A stretch of DNA of 64,000 nt from UBA4971 sp900019985 (lineage in GTDB: Bacteria; Bacillota; SHA-98; UBA4971): the NCBI GenBank assembly GCA_050949175.1, contig JBMNFG010000009.1, positions 124,001 to 188,000 on the forward strand, written 5' to 3'. Below the pieces are notes generated by a model. That model saw only the letters and a list, made by a program, of their open reading frames with translations, searched no databases and was not told the DNA's origin. A program made the position numbers and the translations under genes. Position 1 is the first letter of the stretch; each line of letters opens with the position of its first letter. Positions 46,502 to 54,707 of this stretch are shown here, one piece after another.

Positions 46502-47121
46502 TGGTTAAACGGACCGGCCTGTATTGCAGAACAAAGTCAGTACTATCGCTTATTGTCACAGTTTCTGTGGTTTTCGCCTTGTTTTCTTTCGCCCTTTTGC
46601 CTTATCCTGTTCTTGCTCAGGAGGATTCTGAAGCAGTTCAGGGAGAAGGCAGCAGTGAAGAAGTCATCGATATTGTGGCAGATGAGCTCAGCTATGATCG
46701 AAAATCCGGGCTGGCTACTGCGAAAGGTAATGTCGAAATATCATTTAAGTCGTATCGAATCACTGGGAATTATGCAGAGTATGACGAAAGCGGTGCAGTT
46801 GTAGTTATTACAGGCCGCGCCAGGTTCGAAGATACAGAGGAAAGATCTGTTCTTGTTGCAGATAGGATCGTGGTATCTTTGGAAACAGGGGAAATGGAAG
46901 CCGAAAGCGGTGTGTTCCTGAGGCATAAGGACGGCGAAGTGCTTGCTTCCGGAGACAGGCTTTCTTACCTAGGTGACGACGGACGGGTGATCATCGACGG
47001 GAATGCCTCAGTGGAGATTGGAGATAAGATCTTCCAAGCAAGCTCCATCACGGTATACATTGATGAAGAGAGAGTCGTGGCTGAAGGCGGCACCCGAACC
47101 GTTATTCCTCGAGGTCAGTAG
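46501..47121 (+). CDS. lptA: Second LptA-like protein
   Basis: Exported 206-aa protein: signal peptide (about 1-38, ending VLAQ) and an OstA/LptA jellyroll (VADELSYDRKSGLATAKGNVEIS, ITGRARFEDTEERSVL, IDGNASVEIGDK). Start ATG overlaps the preceding stop by one base (TAATG) with GGGAGGG 6 nt upstream. Directly before lptB, the same neighbour relation as in E. coli (lptA-lptB). Confidence 0.85.
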   Translation: MVKRTGLYCRTKSVLSLIVTVSVVFALFSFALLPYPVLAQEDSEAVQGEGSSEEVIDIVADELSYDRKSGLATAKGNVEISFKSYRITGNYAEYDESGAVVVITGRARFEDTEERSVLVADRIVVSLETGEMEAESGVFLRHKDGEVLASGDRLSYLGDDGRVIIDGNASVEIGDKIFQASSITVYIDEERVVAEGGTRTVIPRGQ

Positions 47122-47176
47122 GAAGCAGCCTGTACACTGTGTGTAATAGACGTAGTTTCTGTTCGGAGGGGCATTC

Positions 47177-47896
47177 ATGGGAATAGTCTGTACGGGCTTA
47201 ATCAAGAAATACGGTAGGCGTGAGGTTGTTCGCGGCGTTAGTTTAGACGTTTATCCCGGAGAGGTTGTCGGGCTATTAGGCCCTAACGGCGCAGGCAAGA
47301 CAACAACCTTCTATATGATAGTCGGCCTGGAAGCAGTCCACGGCGGATCCATTCACCTAAACGGAGAGGACATAACCAAGCTGCCTATGCATCAGCGGGC
47401 AAGGCTCGGCATTGGGTATCTTGCTCAGGAGCCTTCAATTTTCCGGAAGCTGACAGTGGAAGAGAACATCCTTGCTGTGTTGGAGCTTATGGGAATCTCC
47501 AGAGAGGAACGGCTCACAAGGATGGAGAGGCTTCTTGAGGAGCTTGCCATCGGCCATGTGCGTAAGCAAATGGGAAATACGCTCTCGGGCGGTGAGCGAA
47601 GGCGTGTGGAAATAGCGCGAGTGCTTGCAGGATCGCCTGAATATATCTTGCTTGATGAGCCTTTTACAGGTGTTGACCCTATAGCTGTTTCAGATCTTCA
47701 GGAAATCATCGGACGCTTTCGTGAGCAAGGCCTTGGCGTCCTGTTGACAGACCACAATGTGAGAGAAACCTTAGCCATTGTCGACAGAGCTTATATCCTG
47801 CATGACGGGAAGGTATTGGTAGAAGGAGATCCCGACTCAATAGCGGATGATCCTGTAGCGAGGAAGTACTACTTCGGGGAGCGGTTTGAGTTTTGA
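47177..47896 (+). CDS. lptB: LPS export ABC ATPase LptB
   Basis: ATPase of the LptB2FG complex, 239 aa. Walker A GPNGAGKTT, Q-loop LAQEPSIFRKLTVEENI, signature LSGGERRRVEIARVLAG, Walker B YILLDEPFTGVDP and switch LTDHNVRE are textbook LptB. The ATG follows GGAGGGG. Its TGA overlaps the TTG start of lptG, so the two are coupled. It probably serves both LptF (27795) and LptG. Confidence 0.95.
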   Translation: MGIVCTGLIKKYGRREVVRGVSLDVYPGEVVGLLGPNGAGKTTTFYMIVGLEAVHGGSIHLNGEDITKLPMHQRARLGIGYLAQEPSIFRKLTVEENILAVLELMGISREERLTRMERLLEELAIGHVRKQMGNTLSGGERRRVEIARVLAGSPEYILLDEPFTGVDPIAVSDLQEIIGRFREQGLGVLLTDHNVRETLAIVDRAYILHDGKVLVEGDPDSIADDPVARKYYFGERFEF

Positions 47897-48972
47897 GGTG
47901 CCTTGAGCGATACATCTATAAGGAGCTACTCAGCCCGGTTCTGTTTGGTGTCGTTGCTTTTACCTTGATTTTTGTCGCTGCTGACCTGTTTTTCATGCTT
48001 GCACGGTTGCTTGTAGATGGAACCGTAGGCTTAGGGACTGTTATGCGCTTGTTTGTGCTGGGGCTTCCGCGCATCGTTGCTTTGACCCTGCCCATGTCCA
48101 CTCTCCTTGGAATTCTCCTTTGTTACAGCACGTTTTCTGCGTCCAGCGAGATTGTGGCTATGAGGGCAGCAGGCCTCAGCCTGATTGGAATAATGACTCC
48201 TGCATTAATCGTAGCCTTGATAGTGAGTGGGGCTACGTTTGCATTTAATGAGAAAGTTGTCCCCGGAGCAAACCGTAGATTTGAGGAGATTATGTGGGAA
48301 ATTGGCAAGAGGTCAAACCCGTTCATTCAGAGAAATCTAGTTCTTAGGGAGTTTGAAAGAGGAGTCCTTACGAGGCTGGTTTTCGCTGACGCGTACGATG
48401 CTGAGAAAGAGCGGTTCAGCCGCGTAACAATGCAAGAATTCGAAGACGGAAGGCTTGTCCGGATTACCGAGGCTGCGTCCGCAAGATGGGATGAATCAGC
48501 CTGGTTGTTTGAAGACGGGATTTCCTACAATGTCGTTGACGGAGACAGAGTCGTTTCAGTGAGGTTTGCCAGGCAGGAAGGGCGTATTGCGTATACTCCG
48601 AAAGAGGTGGCCAGGGGGGGCTTGAGTCCGGATGAGATGTCTGCATCTGAACTCAGGCAGCATGTACGTCGGCTGAAAGAGCAAGGCCAAGACGTGACAA
48701 AGCTTCTGGTGGAGTATTATCTCAAGTTCGCCATCCCGTTTGCGGGTATGGTATTCGGTCTTGTAGCTGCTCCTCTCGGTATTACGACTCACAGGTCTTC
48801 GACATCACGGGGCTTCGGAATGAGTATACTAATCATCTTTGTCTACTATGTTATAATGAGCTTGAGTTGCGCGCTGGCTGAGCGGGGGAGTATCCCGCCT
48901 ATGCTGGGCGCATGGTTTTCAAACATATTATTTGGCTCTATCGGTGGTTTGATGATGGTTAAGAAGTCCTGA
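47893..48972 (+). CDS. lptG: LPS export ABC permease LptG (YjgP/YjgQ family)
   Basis: A 359-aa permease with six helices split by a periplasmic jellyroll domain. N-terminal RYIYKELLSPVLFGV, the FNEKVVPGAN segment and PFAGMVFGLVAAPLG are family-typical. TTG start overlaps the lptB stop (TTGA). It is clearly paralogous to the permease at 27795; which is F and which is G cannot be settled from sequence, and the names here follow the neighbours. Confidence 0.88.
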   Translation: MRCLERYIYKELLSPVLFGVVAFTLIFVAADLFFMLARLLVDGTVGLGTVMRLFVLGLPRIVALTLPMSTLLGILLCYSTFSASSEIVAMRAAGLSLIGIMTPALIVALIVSGATFAFNEKVVPGANRRFEEIMWEIGKRSNPFIQRNLVLREFERGVLTRLVFADAYDAEKERFSRVTMQEFEDGRLVRITEAASARWDESAWLFEDGISYNVVDGDRVVSVRFARQEGRIAYTPKEVARGGLSPDEMSASELRQHVRRLKEQGQDVTKLLVEYYLKFAIPFAGMVFGLVAAPLGITTHRSSTSRGFGMSILIIFVYYVIMSLSCALAERGSIPPMLGAWFSNILFGSIGGLMMVKKS

Positions 48973-49000
48973 CGAAAGATTTTTAGGCAGGGGGTATACC

Positions 49001-50182
49001 GTGTACGGACTCGGACTCGTTCTCATGCTTGTGGTCCTCGGCGGCCTAATCGCATTTATCGGTGACCGCATCGGCATGAAGATCGGCAAAAAGAGGCTGA
49101 GCATTTTCGGGCTCCGTCCGAAATATACCTCGATCTTAATTACGATTATCACAGGGATTGTCGTAGCCGGCACGTCGGTTTTGGTGATGAGTATTGTATC
49201 TCAGGATGTCAGGACCGCCCTCTTCAGGATGCATGAGATTCAGGCTACGTTAGCGTCCACACAGGAGCAGCTAACTACTGCCTTTGCCGAGCTGACTGCT
49301 AAGGAAGAAGAGCTTGCCAAAGGTGAGGTGCGTGTAAAGGAGCTCCAACAGGAAATAGACAGCTTGACAGAACGGATTGACGGATTAACCGGTGAGCTGG
49401 AGAAGGTCGAAGAGGAGAGGGCAAAAGCACAGAAAGAAAAAGAAGCCTTAGAAGAGGAAAGTAAGGCTTTAGAGACTTTGATAGTCAGTTTGACAGAGGA
49501 AGCCAATGAGCTTTACGAGTTCATCGGCCTTATGCGGCAGTTCCTGGAAGGGCTTCAGTTAAGTGATATTACCTACCGATCTGAGGAGATTATCCTTGCT
49601 ACGGTGATGGATGGCAAAGGTGAGCCTGACGTCATCCGAGAAGAGATCTCCGAGTTCTTCAGGCAGGCTAACAGGCTTGCTTTGGCACGCAAGGCGAGTA
49701 TCGAAGGCAGTGAAGACGAGGCGATTATCTTTTTCGTGGATAATCTCGAGACTATTGCACAAAGGATCGCAGAGGCTGAGGATTCAGTAGTTATAAGATT
49801 AGTATCTGCTACTAACGCCTTTGTCGGCCAGCCTGTTTATGCGTATCTGCAGATATTCGAAAACAAGCTCCTTTTTGAAGAGGGGCAGGTAGTGGCAGAG
49901 CGTATTATCGACGGTTCCCTGGGCCAAAGTGTTGTTCAGGATGAACTGATGAACCTTCTCATGGCAGCTAATGACGAAGCAACCCGGCTTGGAATGGTAA
50001 CTGATATTGAAGGGCGAGTCGGGCAAGTTTCAGCTTCAGAGTTTAACAGCGCTAAGTCCGCGATTATAGAGTCCGGCGGGAGGGTGCGTGTTCTTGCCGT
50101 AGCTGCTCAGGACACCTGGAACACGAGGCCTCCGCTTAGGATATCCTTCAAGATCGAGCAGCTAGAGGACGAATCGGAGTGA
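49001..50182 (+). CDS. DUF3084 domain membrane protein
   Basis: A 393-aa protein with two N-terminal helices (about 4-22 and 46-68) separated by a basic segment, a long coiled coil (about 78-172) and a globular C-terminal domain (about 180-390) of the DUF3084 type known from cyanobacteria and some diderm Bacillota. Function unknown. The coiled coil suggests a periplasmic or cytoplasmic spacer. GTG start after GCAGGGGG, 28 bp behind lptG, so probably last in the lpt operon. The transcript may continue through array 2 to the terminator at 51095. Confidence 0.8.
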   Translation: MYGLGLVLMLVVLGGLIAFIGDRIGMKIGKKRLSIFGLRPKYTSILITIITGIVVAGTSVLVMSIVSQDVRTALFRMHEIQATLASTQEQLTTAFAELTAKEEELAKGEVRVKELQQEIDSLTERIDGLTGELEKVEEERAKAQKEKEALEEESKALETLIVSLTEEANELYEFIGLMRQFLEGLQLSDITYRSEEIILATVMDGKGEPDVIREEISEFFRQANRLALARKASIEGSEDEAIIFFVDNLETIAQRIAEAEDSVVIRLVSATNAFVGQPVYAYLQIFENKLLFEEGQVVAERIIDGSLGQSVVQDELMNLLMAANDEATRLGMVTDIEGRVGQVSASEFNSAKSAIIESGGRVRVLAVAAQDTWNTRPPLRISFKIEQLEDESE

Positions 50183-50235
50183 TTCCGAAGAGTACGAAGA
50201 GTGCAAAGCGGCATCTGAATGATTCCGAACAGTAC
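50181..50235. repeat. Short direct repeat after the DUF3084 gene
   Basis: GATTCCGAAGAGTAC at 50181-50195 recurs at 50221-50235 with one change, 40 bp apart, overlapping the stop codon of the preceding gene. Likely a small duplication. Confidence 0.5.
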
Positions 50236-50333
50236 AAAGTGGCAGAGAATGCAGAGCGGTAAGTGTTGCACTCGGAGGTGACTCCCCGAGCAGAGGTGCC
50301 TTGAGAGGCTCCGGGCAGTAGAATACTGTCACT

Positions 50334-51093
50334 GGCTCATGCAAAGGACCACTCCACGTGTGGAATGGGTTCGAATGAACCTAAATGGCTCGCCACGCGA
50401 GCCATTTTCGCATGGTAAAGCCAGAAAAGCACCGTGGTTGGCTTACAGGAAAAGCCATTCGCCAGCCAAAAGAACCCAAAAAGAGAGTGATTGGCTCAGG
50501 GGAAGAGCCAATAGGTTGCGAAAAAACTCCCGAATTGCTTTGGTTGGTTCATCCCGTGAGCCATCTTTTGGTCAAACAGTGTCAAAAGAAGCACACATGG
50601 CTCTCAGGATAAGCCAATCTGCCACTGAAACGCTCTGAAAAGCTTTTAGATCGCTCTGATCGGTTCACCGCATGAGCCATCTGTGCCCGTGGAAGCTGTG
50701 GAGACCGGTTGAATGGCTCACGAAATGAGCCGTTCAACGGTTAAAGGATCGTCAAGCTCTTTTGAATGGCGCATTCTGTGAGCCATGTATCGCCTCAGAA
50801 AGCCTCAAAGGAGCTCAAATGGTTCGTACAGTGAGCCACTTGGTATCTGAAAGATGCCCGGCTCAGTCTAAACGGCTCCCCTAGAGAACCATCCGAGCAC
50901 TGAAAAACCTTCAAATCCGTCTGTTTGGCTTATGAGTGGAGCCATTCGGCTAGAGGACCGCAGTCAGGCCTTCTGCAGTTGCTCATTTTAGAAGCCAATT
51001 AGCCGATGAGGGAGCCGCTACTAGCCGATGAGAGAGCCACTACTGACCGCGGAGAGAGCCTCTACTTAGGCTGGATGGCTCAAAGAAAGAGCC
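50334..51093. repeat. Array 2: fourteen 17-bp palindromes, mostly at 53-bp period
   Basis: Same family as array 1. Palindromes start at 50334, 50387, 50440, 50493, 50546, 50599, 50662, 50715, 50768, 50821, 50874, 50927, 50980 and 51077. Eleven of thirteen intervals are 53 bp; the others are 63 bp (a 10-bp insertion) and 97 bp (two extra 22-bp units). Segments match array 1 closely, e.g. the ACGAAAT-centred palindrome and CCCGTGGAAGC linker at 50688-50731 versus 6288-6331. Linker starts and ends follow the same pattern. A terminator begins 2 bp after the last palindrome. No ORF and no cas genes. Confidence 0.95.
51001..51066. repeat. Three 22-bp tandem repeats inside array 2
   Basis: AGCCGATGAG-type units at 51001-51022, 51023-51044 and 51045-51066, the third more diverged. 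Removing two of them restores the 53-bp interval between the last two palindromes of array 2, so this is a later local expansion. Confidence 0.85.
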
Positions 51094-51094
51094 G

Positions 51095-51120
51095 GCCCGG
51101 CGTCCCAAGCCGGGCGTTTT
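51095..51120 (+). terminator. Rho-independent terminator closing array 2
   Basis: GCCCGGC (51095-51101) pairs with GCCGGGC (51109-51115) around a 7-nt loop, followed by GTTTT. It terminates + strand transcripts that have read through array 2. Confidence 0.75.
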
Positions 51121-51646
51121 GAGGAAATCCTGCCTACGAACCAATGGAACCAATGAAACCAATGGACTCCTGATTATTACTCCAAATCCCATATGTCCCT
51201 ATGATTCCTCCTTATACCTCTTTTCCCATTAATCCACGCTTCTACCTGGGCTTATGTAAGAAGGATTATTTTGATCCACACAGTAAGTATAACTTGCAAA
51301 ACCTAATCTAGCTGGCATTTAGTATCCAGTTTGCGCTTATTTGGCCAGGAAATGCCAAAGGGTGCTCAAGACGCCGGAGAACAGTCGGGGGCTCTGAGCG
51401 AACCCCGGTAGTCACTGAAGACCCCGGCAGTCACCTGAGATTGGGTTTGCGTGTCCTGCAAAGTAGGCCAACACTCTACGGAAGGAGGTGTATTTTGAAG
51501 ATCGGCCTTACTGGCCTGGCCTTACTGCAGGATGGCCTTACCCGTAAGCGGGAGATGATGCAAGGAGGAAACAAGGACACTCCTTTGGCTGACCCTCCTT
51601 AACCACGGGAAACGGCCCTGTTCATAGAAATAGGAGGTATTAGGTA
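51121..51646. other. 526-bp leader region before the first SLH porin
   Basis: Non-coding except for a possible 35-codon leader ORF (51495-51602). It contains a C-rich stretch with partly repeated phrases (ACCCCGGTAGTCACTGA and ACCCCGGCAGTCACCTGA around 51403-51440). No riboswitch class or clear sigma-A promoter was recognised. A long 5' leader is common for abundant S-layer or porin messages. Confidence 0.4.
51495..51602 (+). CDS. Possible 35-aa leader peptide
   Basis: TTG start preceded by GGAAGGAGGTG, then an open frame starting MKIGLTGLALLQDGLTRKRE and stopping at 51600-51602, 45 bp before the SLH porin. The ribosome site is better than many in the window. No recognisable family; it may be a translated leader or chance. 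Confidence 0.25.
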   Translation: MKIGLTGLALLQDGLTRKREMMQGGNKDTPLADPP

Positions 51647-54202
51647 ATGAAGAAGTACTTGGCAGTAGTTTTAGCCGTAGCAATGGTTCTAGGGCTTATG
51701 CTACCTGTCATAGCCAGCCCCTTTGAAGATGTCCCCGAGAATCACTGGGCGTATGAAGCTGTCAAGCAGCTTGCCGCATACGGCCTAATCCAGGGATTCC
51801 CCGATGGTACATACAAAGGGCAGGAGCCTATGACCAGATATCAAATGGCGATTGTAGTCGCGCGTCTCCTTTCTGACCTGGACACAGAAATCATCGAGCT
51901 CCGGAATGCAATAGAGTCCGGACTCGAGGCAGAGCAGACAGCCAGGGCAGAAGACAGAGCAGCTATTGATGCTGCAATCGAGCAGGCTAAGGACGACGCT
52001 GTCCGGATGGCAGCAGAGATGGCAGAAGAGCTTGCCCAGAAGGCCGCATCTGAAGCCGCAGAGGCTGCCGCCGAAGCCGCTGTAAGCAAGCTTGAAGAGG
52101 CAGGCCTTTTAGGCGAAGAAGAGCCTGAAAGTGAAGAGGAAGTTGCAGAAACACCTATCATCGAGAGAATCATAGAAAAGCACATACTCGAATCTGAAGG
52201 TGCAATCGACGAGGAGACTCTTGATGCAAAAGTGGCAGAATCTATCGCTCTTATCGATGCCATCAAGGCAGAGTTTGCGATGGAGCTCGCAGTCCTCGGA
52301 GTTAGAGTAAGTGCACTCGAGGAGCAGCTGGCAATCTCAACCCAGAGACTGGAAAACGTAGACGCAATAACTCGCGAGACAGCAATCAGGCTGGCACAGA
52401 CCACAATGAGACTGCAAGAGACCAATGAGAAGCTGGACCGGTACATAGCCAGCCAGGAGAAGGTGCGCTTCTCCGGATCAAGCAAAGTCTCATTTGAAGA
52501 CGTTGACGTAGACGGCCCCGGAATTCCGTGGAAGGATCCCTTTGATCCTGACAATGAAGAAGGCGATTCCGACTATCAGTTCATGCCGACTTCTGTCTTC
52601 GACCACAACCTCAGCTTGAAGCTTACTGCAAACGTAGCTGAAGGCATAGTAGTGGAAGCAGGCCTTGATACAATCACCAATATCCTCGGCGGTGGTTGGA
52701 AAACAAGGACCTTCCAGTTGAAAGACGGAGGATTCTACCTAGACATTACAGCACCGGGCGTTGTCCGTCATGTGCGCGTAGGCAATGTTGTCGAGCCTGA
52801 AGGTACCTTTACAGACTTCACTCTGCAAGGGCACCTTCTCCGCGACGATAACGAGAACCCCCTCTATGAGGGCGCATTAGGCGAGTTCGTATACAACAGA
52901 ATGGGAGCCACAGGCCTTTTCTTCAGGCTCAACGAGCCTGTAGCAGAAGGTGAAGAGCTCCAATACGCCAGATACGCAGTGGCTTTAGACTCAAAGCTGG
53001 CCCTTACCGAGAATATCACAGCAGGCGCAACCGTCGTCCATGTGTTCGACGACAGGGGCTCCTTGGCAGCCGGTCCTGAAGCTGCACTGGAGGATACAGT
53101 CATCGGTGCAAATGCTAAAGCAATCCTCATCCCCGGCTGGGAAGCCACAGGTGAGATCGCGCAGCATACTGCGGGTGACAGCAAGAGCCTTGCCTACAGA
53201 CTGGGCCTTGACGGCCAGATCGGGCCGGTAGGACTCGATGCTTCCTTCAGAAAGGTAGAAGCAGGATTCGCTCCTTACTTTGTCGAGGTTCCTCATGACA
53301 AAGGTGCCGGAGTCGGAATCGACAATGACGTGAAAGTCGCAGAACTCAATGCAGCGCTTCCTATAGGTGAAATCCTCGACGGCGACCTGACATTGAACGG
53401 CGGCCTGAAGAGGTCCGGCAATGCTGAGTGGACTCGCGAAGATGCGGATCTCATCACAAAGACGTCTATCGGTGCAACATACGCAAGGAACCTCATGGGT
53501 GCAGACGTAGAAGTAGGCGCAGGCCTTGCGCTTGTCCATAACGACAACACCGCGGAGAACACGATAACTGACTCTCTTGAAGCAAAAGGCCGAGTTATGG
53601 CTGAATTCCAGCCGATTACAGCTGAGTTTGAGATTACAGACACGAGAGACATCGAAACTAAGGCTGTAATCTCAAGAGAGAGTGTCCTTGACCTCGGGTT
53701 CGAGTACGACCTTACATCCAACATAGCAGTGTCCGCTGGATATAAGGCTTACAACCTGAAGGATGAGGACGAAAGGACAGCAGCAGTAAGCGAGGCTTAC
53801 TCAGTGAAGCGGGCCGGTGTCAGCACAGAGTTTAACCTGACTCCTATCACGAAGCTCACCGGTTCCTACGACTACAACAGGGTTGACTACAGCGACAGCA
53901 CACCTTGGACAGAAGACAGCTCTGAGATCGAGGGCGTCAGGACCAGTGCTAAGGCAGGTCTTGAGGTTAGCTTTACCCCTGAGACCAGTGTCTTCGGCGA
54001 GGTCGGTATTGAATCCGGCGCAGTCCGTCTCCCTGAAGTAGAAGGACGTCTCACCGCAGGAAAGGTAGGCCTTGCCCATAGCTTCACAGAGAATGCCGGT
54101 CTCGAACTAGGTTACGAAATCGGTGTGTTCAGGAGCCAGGACAACCCTGAGCAGGACTACAACGTGAACAGAGCTACAGCATCGCTTCAAGTCAGCTTCT
54201 AA
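51647..54202 (+). CDS. SLH-domain outer-membrane porin (OmpM-like)
   Basis: Large barrel protein of 851 aa that tethers the outer membrane to the wall. It has a signal peptide (1-23, ending VIAS), one SLH domain (about 24-75: FEDVPENHWAYEAVKQLAAYGLIQGFPDG...TRYQMAIVVARLL), an Ala/Glu-rich coiled coil (about 80-270) and a C-terminal beta-barrel (about 280-851) ending ATASLQVSF. The layout is that of OmpM/SLH porins of diderm Bacillota, where SLH binds modified peptidoglycan or a wall polymer and the coiled coil spans the periplasm. ATG with AGGAGGTATTAG and a strong terminator downstream. Probably very abundant. Confidence 0.92.
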   Translation: MKKYLAVVLAVAMVLGLMLPVIASPFEDVPENHWAYEAVKQLAAYGLIQGFPDGTYKGQEPMTRYQMAIVVARLLSDLDTEIIELRNAIESGLEAEQTARAEDRAAIDAAIEQAKDDAVRMAAEMAEELAQKAASEAAEAAAEAAVSKLEEAGLLGEEEPESEEEVAETPIIERIIEKHILESEGAIDEETLDAKVAESIALIDAIKAEFAMELAVLGVRVSALEEQLAISTQRLENVDAITRETAIRLAQTTMRLQETNEKLDRYIASQEKVRFSGSSKVSFEDVDVDGPGIPWKDPFDPDNEEGDSDYQFMPTSVFDHNLSLKLTANVAEGIVVEAGLDTITNILGGGWKTRTFQLKDGGFYLDITAPGVVRHVRVGNVVEPEGTFTDFTLQGHLLRDDNENPLYEGALGEFVYNRMGATGLFFRLNEPVAEGEELQYARYAVALDSKLALTENITAGATVVHVFDDRGSLAAGPEAALEDTVIGANAKAILIPGWEATGEIAQHTAGDSKSLAYRLGLDGQIGPVGLDASFRKVEAGFAPYFVEVPHDKGAGVGIDNDVKVAELNAALPIGEILDGDLTLNGGLKRSGNAEWTREDADLITKTSIGATYARNLMGADVEVGAGLALVHNDNTAENTITDSLEAKGRVMAEFQPITAEFEITDTRDIETKAVISRESVLDLGFEYDLTSNIAVSAGYKAYNLKDEDERTAAVSEAYSVKRAGVSTEFNLTPITKLTGSYDYNRVDYSDSTPWTEDSSEIEGVRTSAKAGLEVSFTPETSVFGEVGIESGAVRLPEVEGRLTAGKVGLAHSFTENAGLELGYEIGVFRSQDNPEQDYNVNRATASLQVSF

Positions 54203-54274
54203 AGACCCCAAAAGTGCCCTTGCCTTGCGAAGGTGAGGGAAATCAGCTGGGTAGCTGGACTGAAGATGCTCTTG

Positions 54275-54313
54275 GCAAATCCCCGAGGCAACAAGCCCCG
54301 GGGATTTGCTTTT
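54275..54313 (+). terminator. Strong Rho-independent terminator after the first SLH porin
   Basis: GCAAATCCCCG (54275-54285) pairs with CGGGGATTTGC (54299-54309), 11 perfect pairs, followed by TTTT. Confidence 0.9.
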
Positions 54314-54707
54314 GTCCCAAAGGGCAACGAATTTATCAATTAAACATAAGATGGAGATAATAAGAAGGAATTTCAAGCATATATGGTGAATAGTAGTCAA
54401 ACAACCATCAATAGAATTTGTGAGAAAAAATTGCACAAAAAGATTTTGTAAATGGAGGAATTCCAGCCTGTATGGCGAATAAGCGAAATTGAGGCCATTA
54501 TATGGTCTTGATCCATGTTTATCCTGCACGGCAGTGGGTGAAAGGAGGTGCACCTAGCGGTTTCCCACGTAGGCCGGGAGAGGATAACGAAAAGGGTGTG
54601 AACGCTACATATCTGTTGCGCCTGGGATGAGGGAACAAGGTCACTCACCTTAGGCAGACAGAATACGGCACACACCCCGATTATGAAAATAACCGAGGGG
54701 GAATAAA
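54314..54707. other. 394-bp AT-rich leader region before the second SLH porin
   Basis: More AT-rich than its surroundings, with two related 28-29-bp elements (listed separately) and, nearer the gene, a GC-richer stretch with AAAGGAGGTGCACC at 54541-54554. No convincing promoter hexamers or known riboswitch were recognised. No supported ORF. Confidence 0.4.
54364..54481. repeat. Two related 28-29-bp elements upstream of the second SLH porin
   Basis: 54364-54392 and 54454-54481 share the framework GRAGGAATTYCA...TATGGYGAATA with one gap, 90 bp apart. They may be regulator sites in the porin promoter region; nothing similar was seen before the other porins. Confidence 0.55.

Noticed and set aside
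51841..52554. 237-aa Ser/Ala-rich ORF on the - strand
   Set aside because: Antisense shadow of the Ala/Glu-rich coiled coil of the SLH porin, where codon bias removes stops. Similar shadows at 17844-18527, 18657-19295 and 54842-55411 were also rejected.
54500..54700. Riboswitch (c-di-GMP or similar) in the porin leaders
   Set aside because: I looked for conserved riboswitch cores in this leader and at 51350-51640 and found none that I could defend by eye; a covariance-model search would be decisive.
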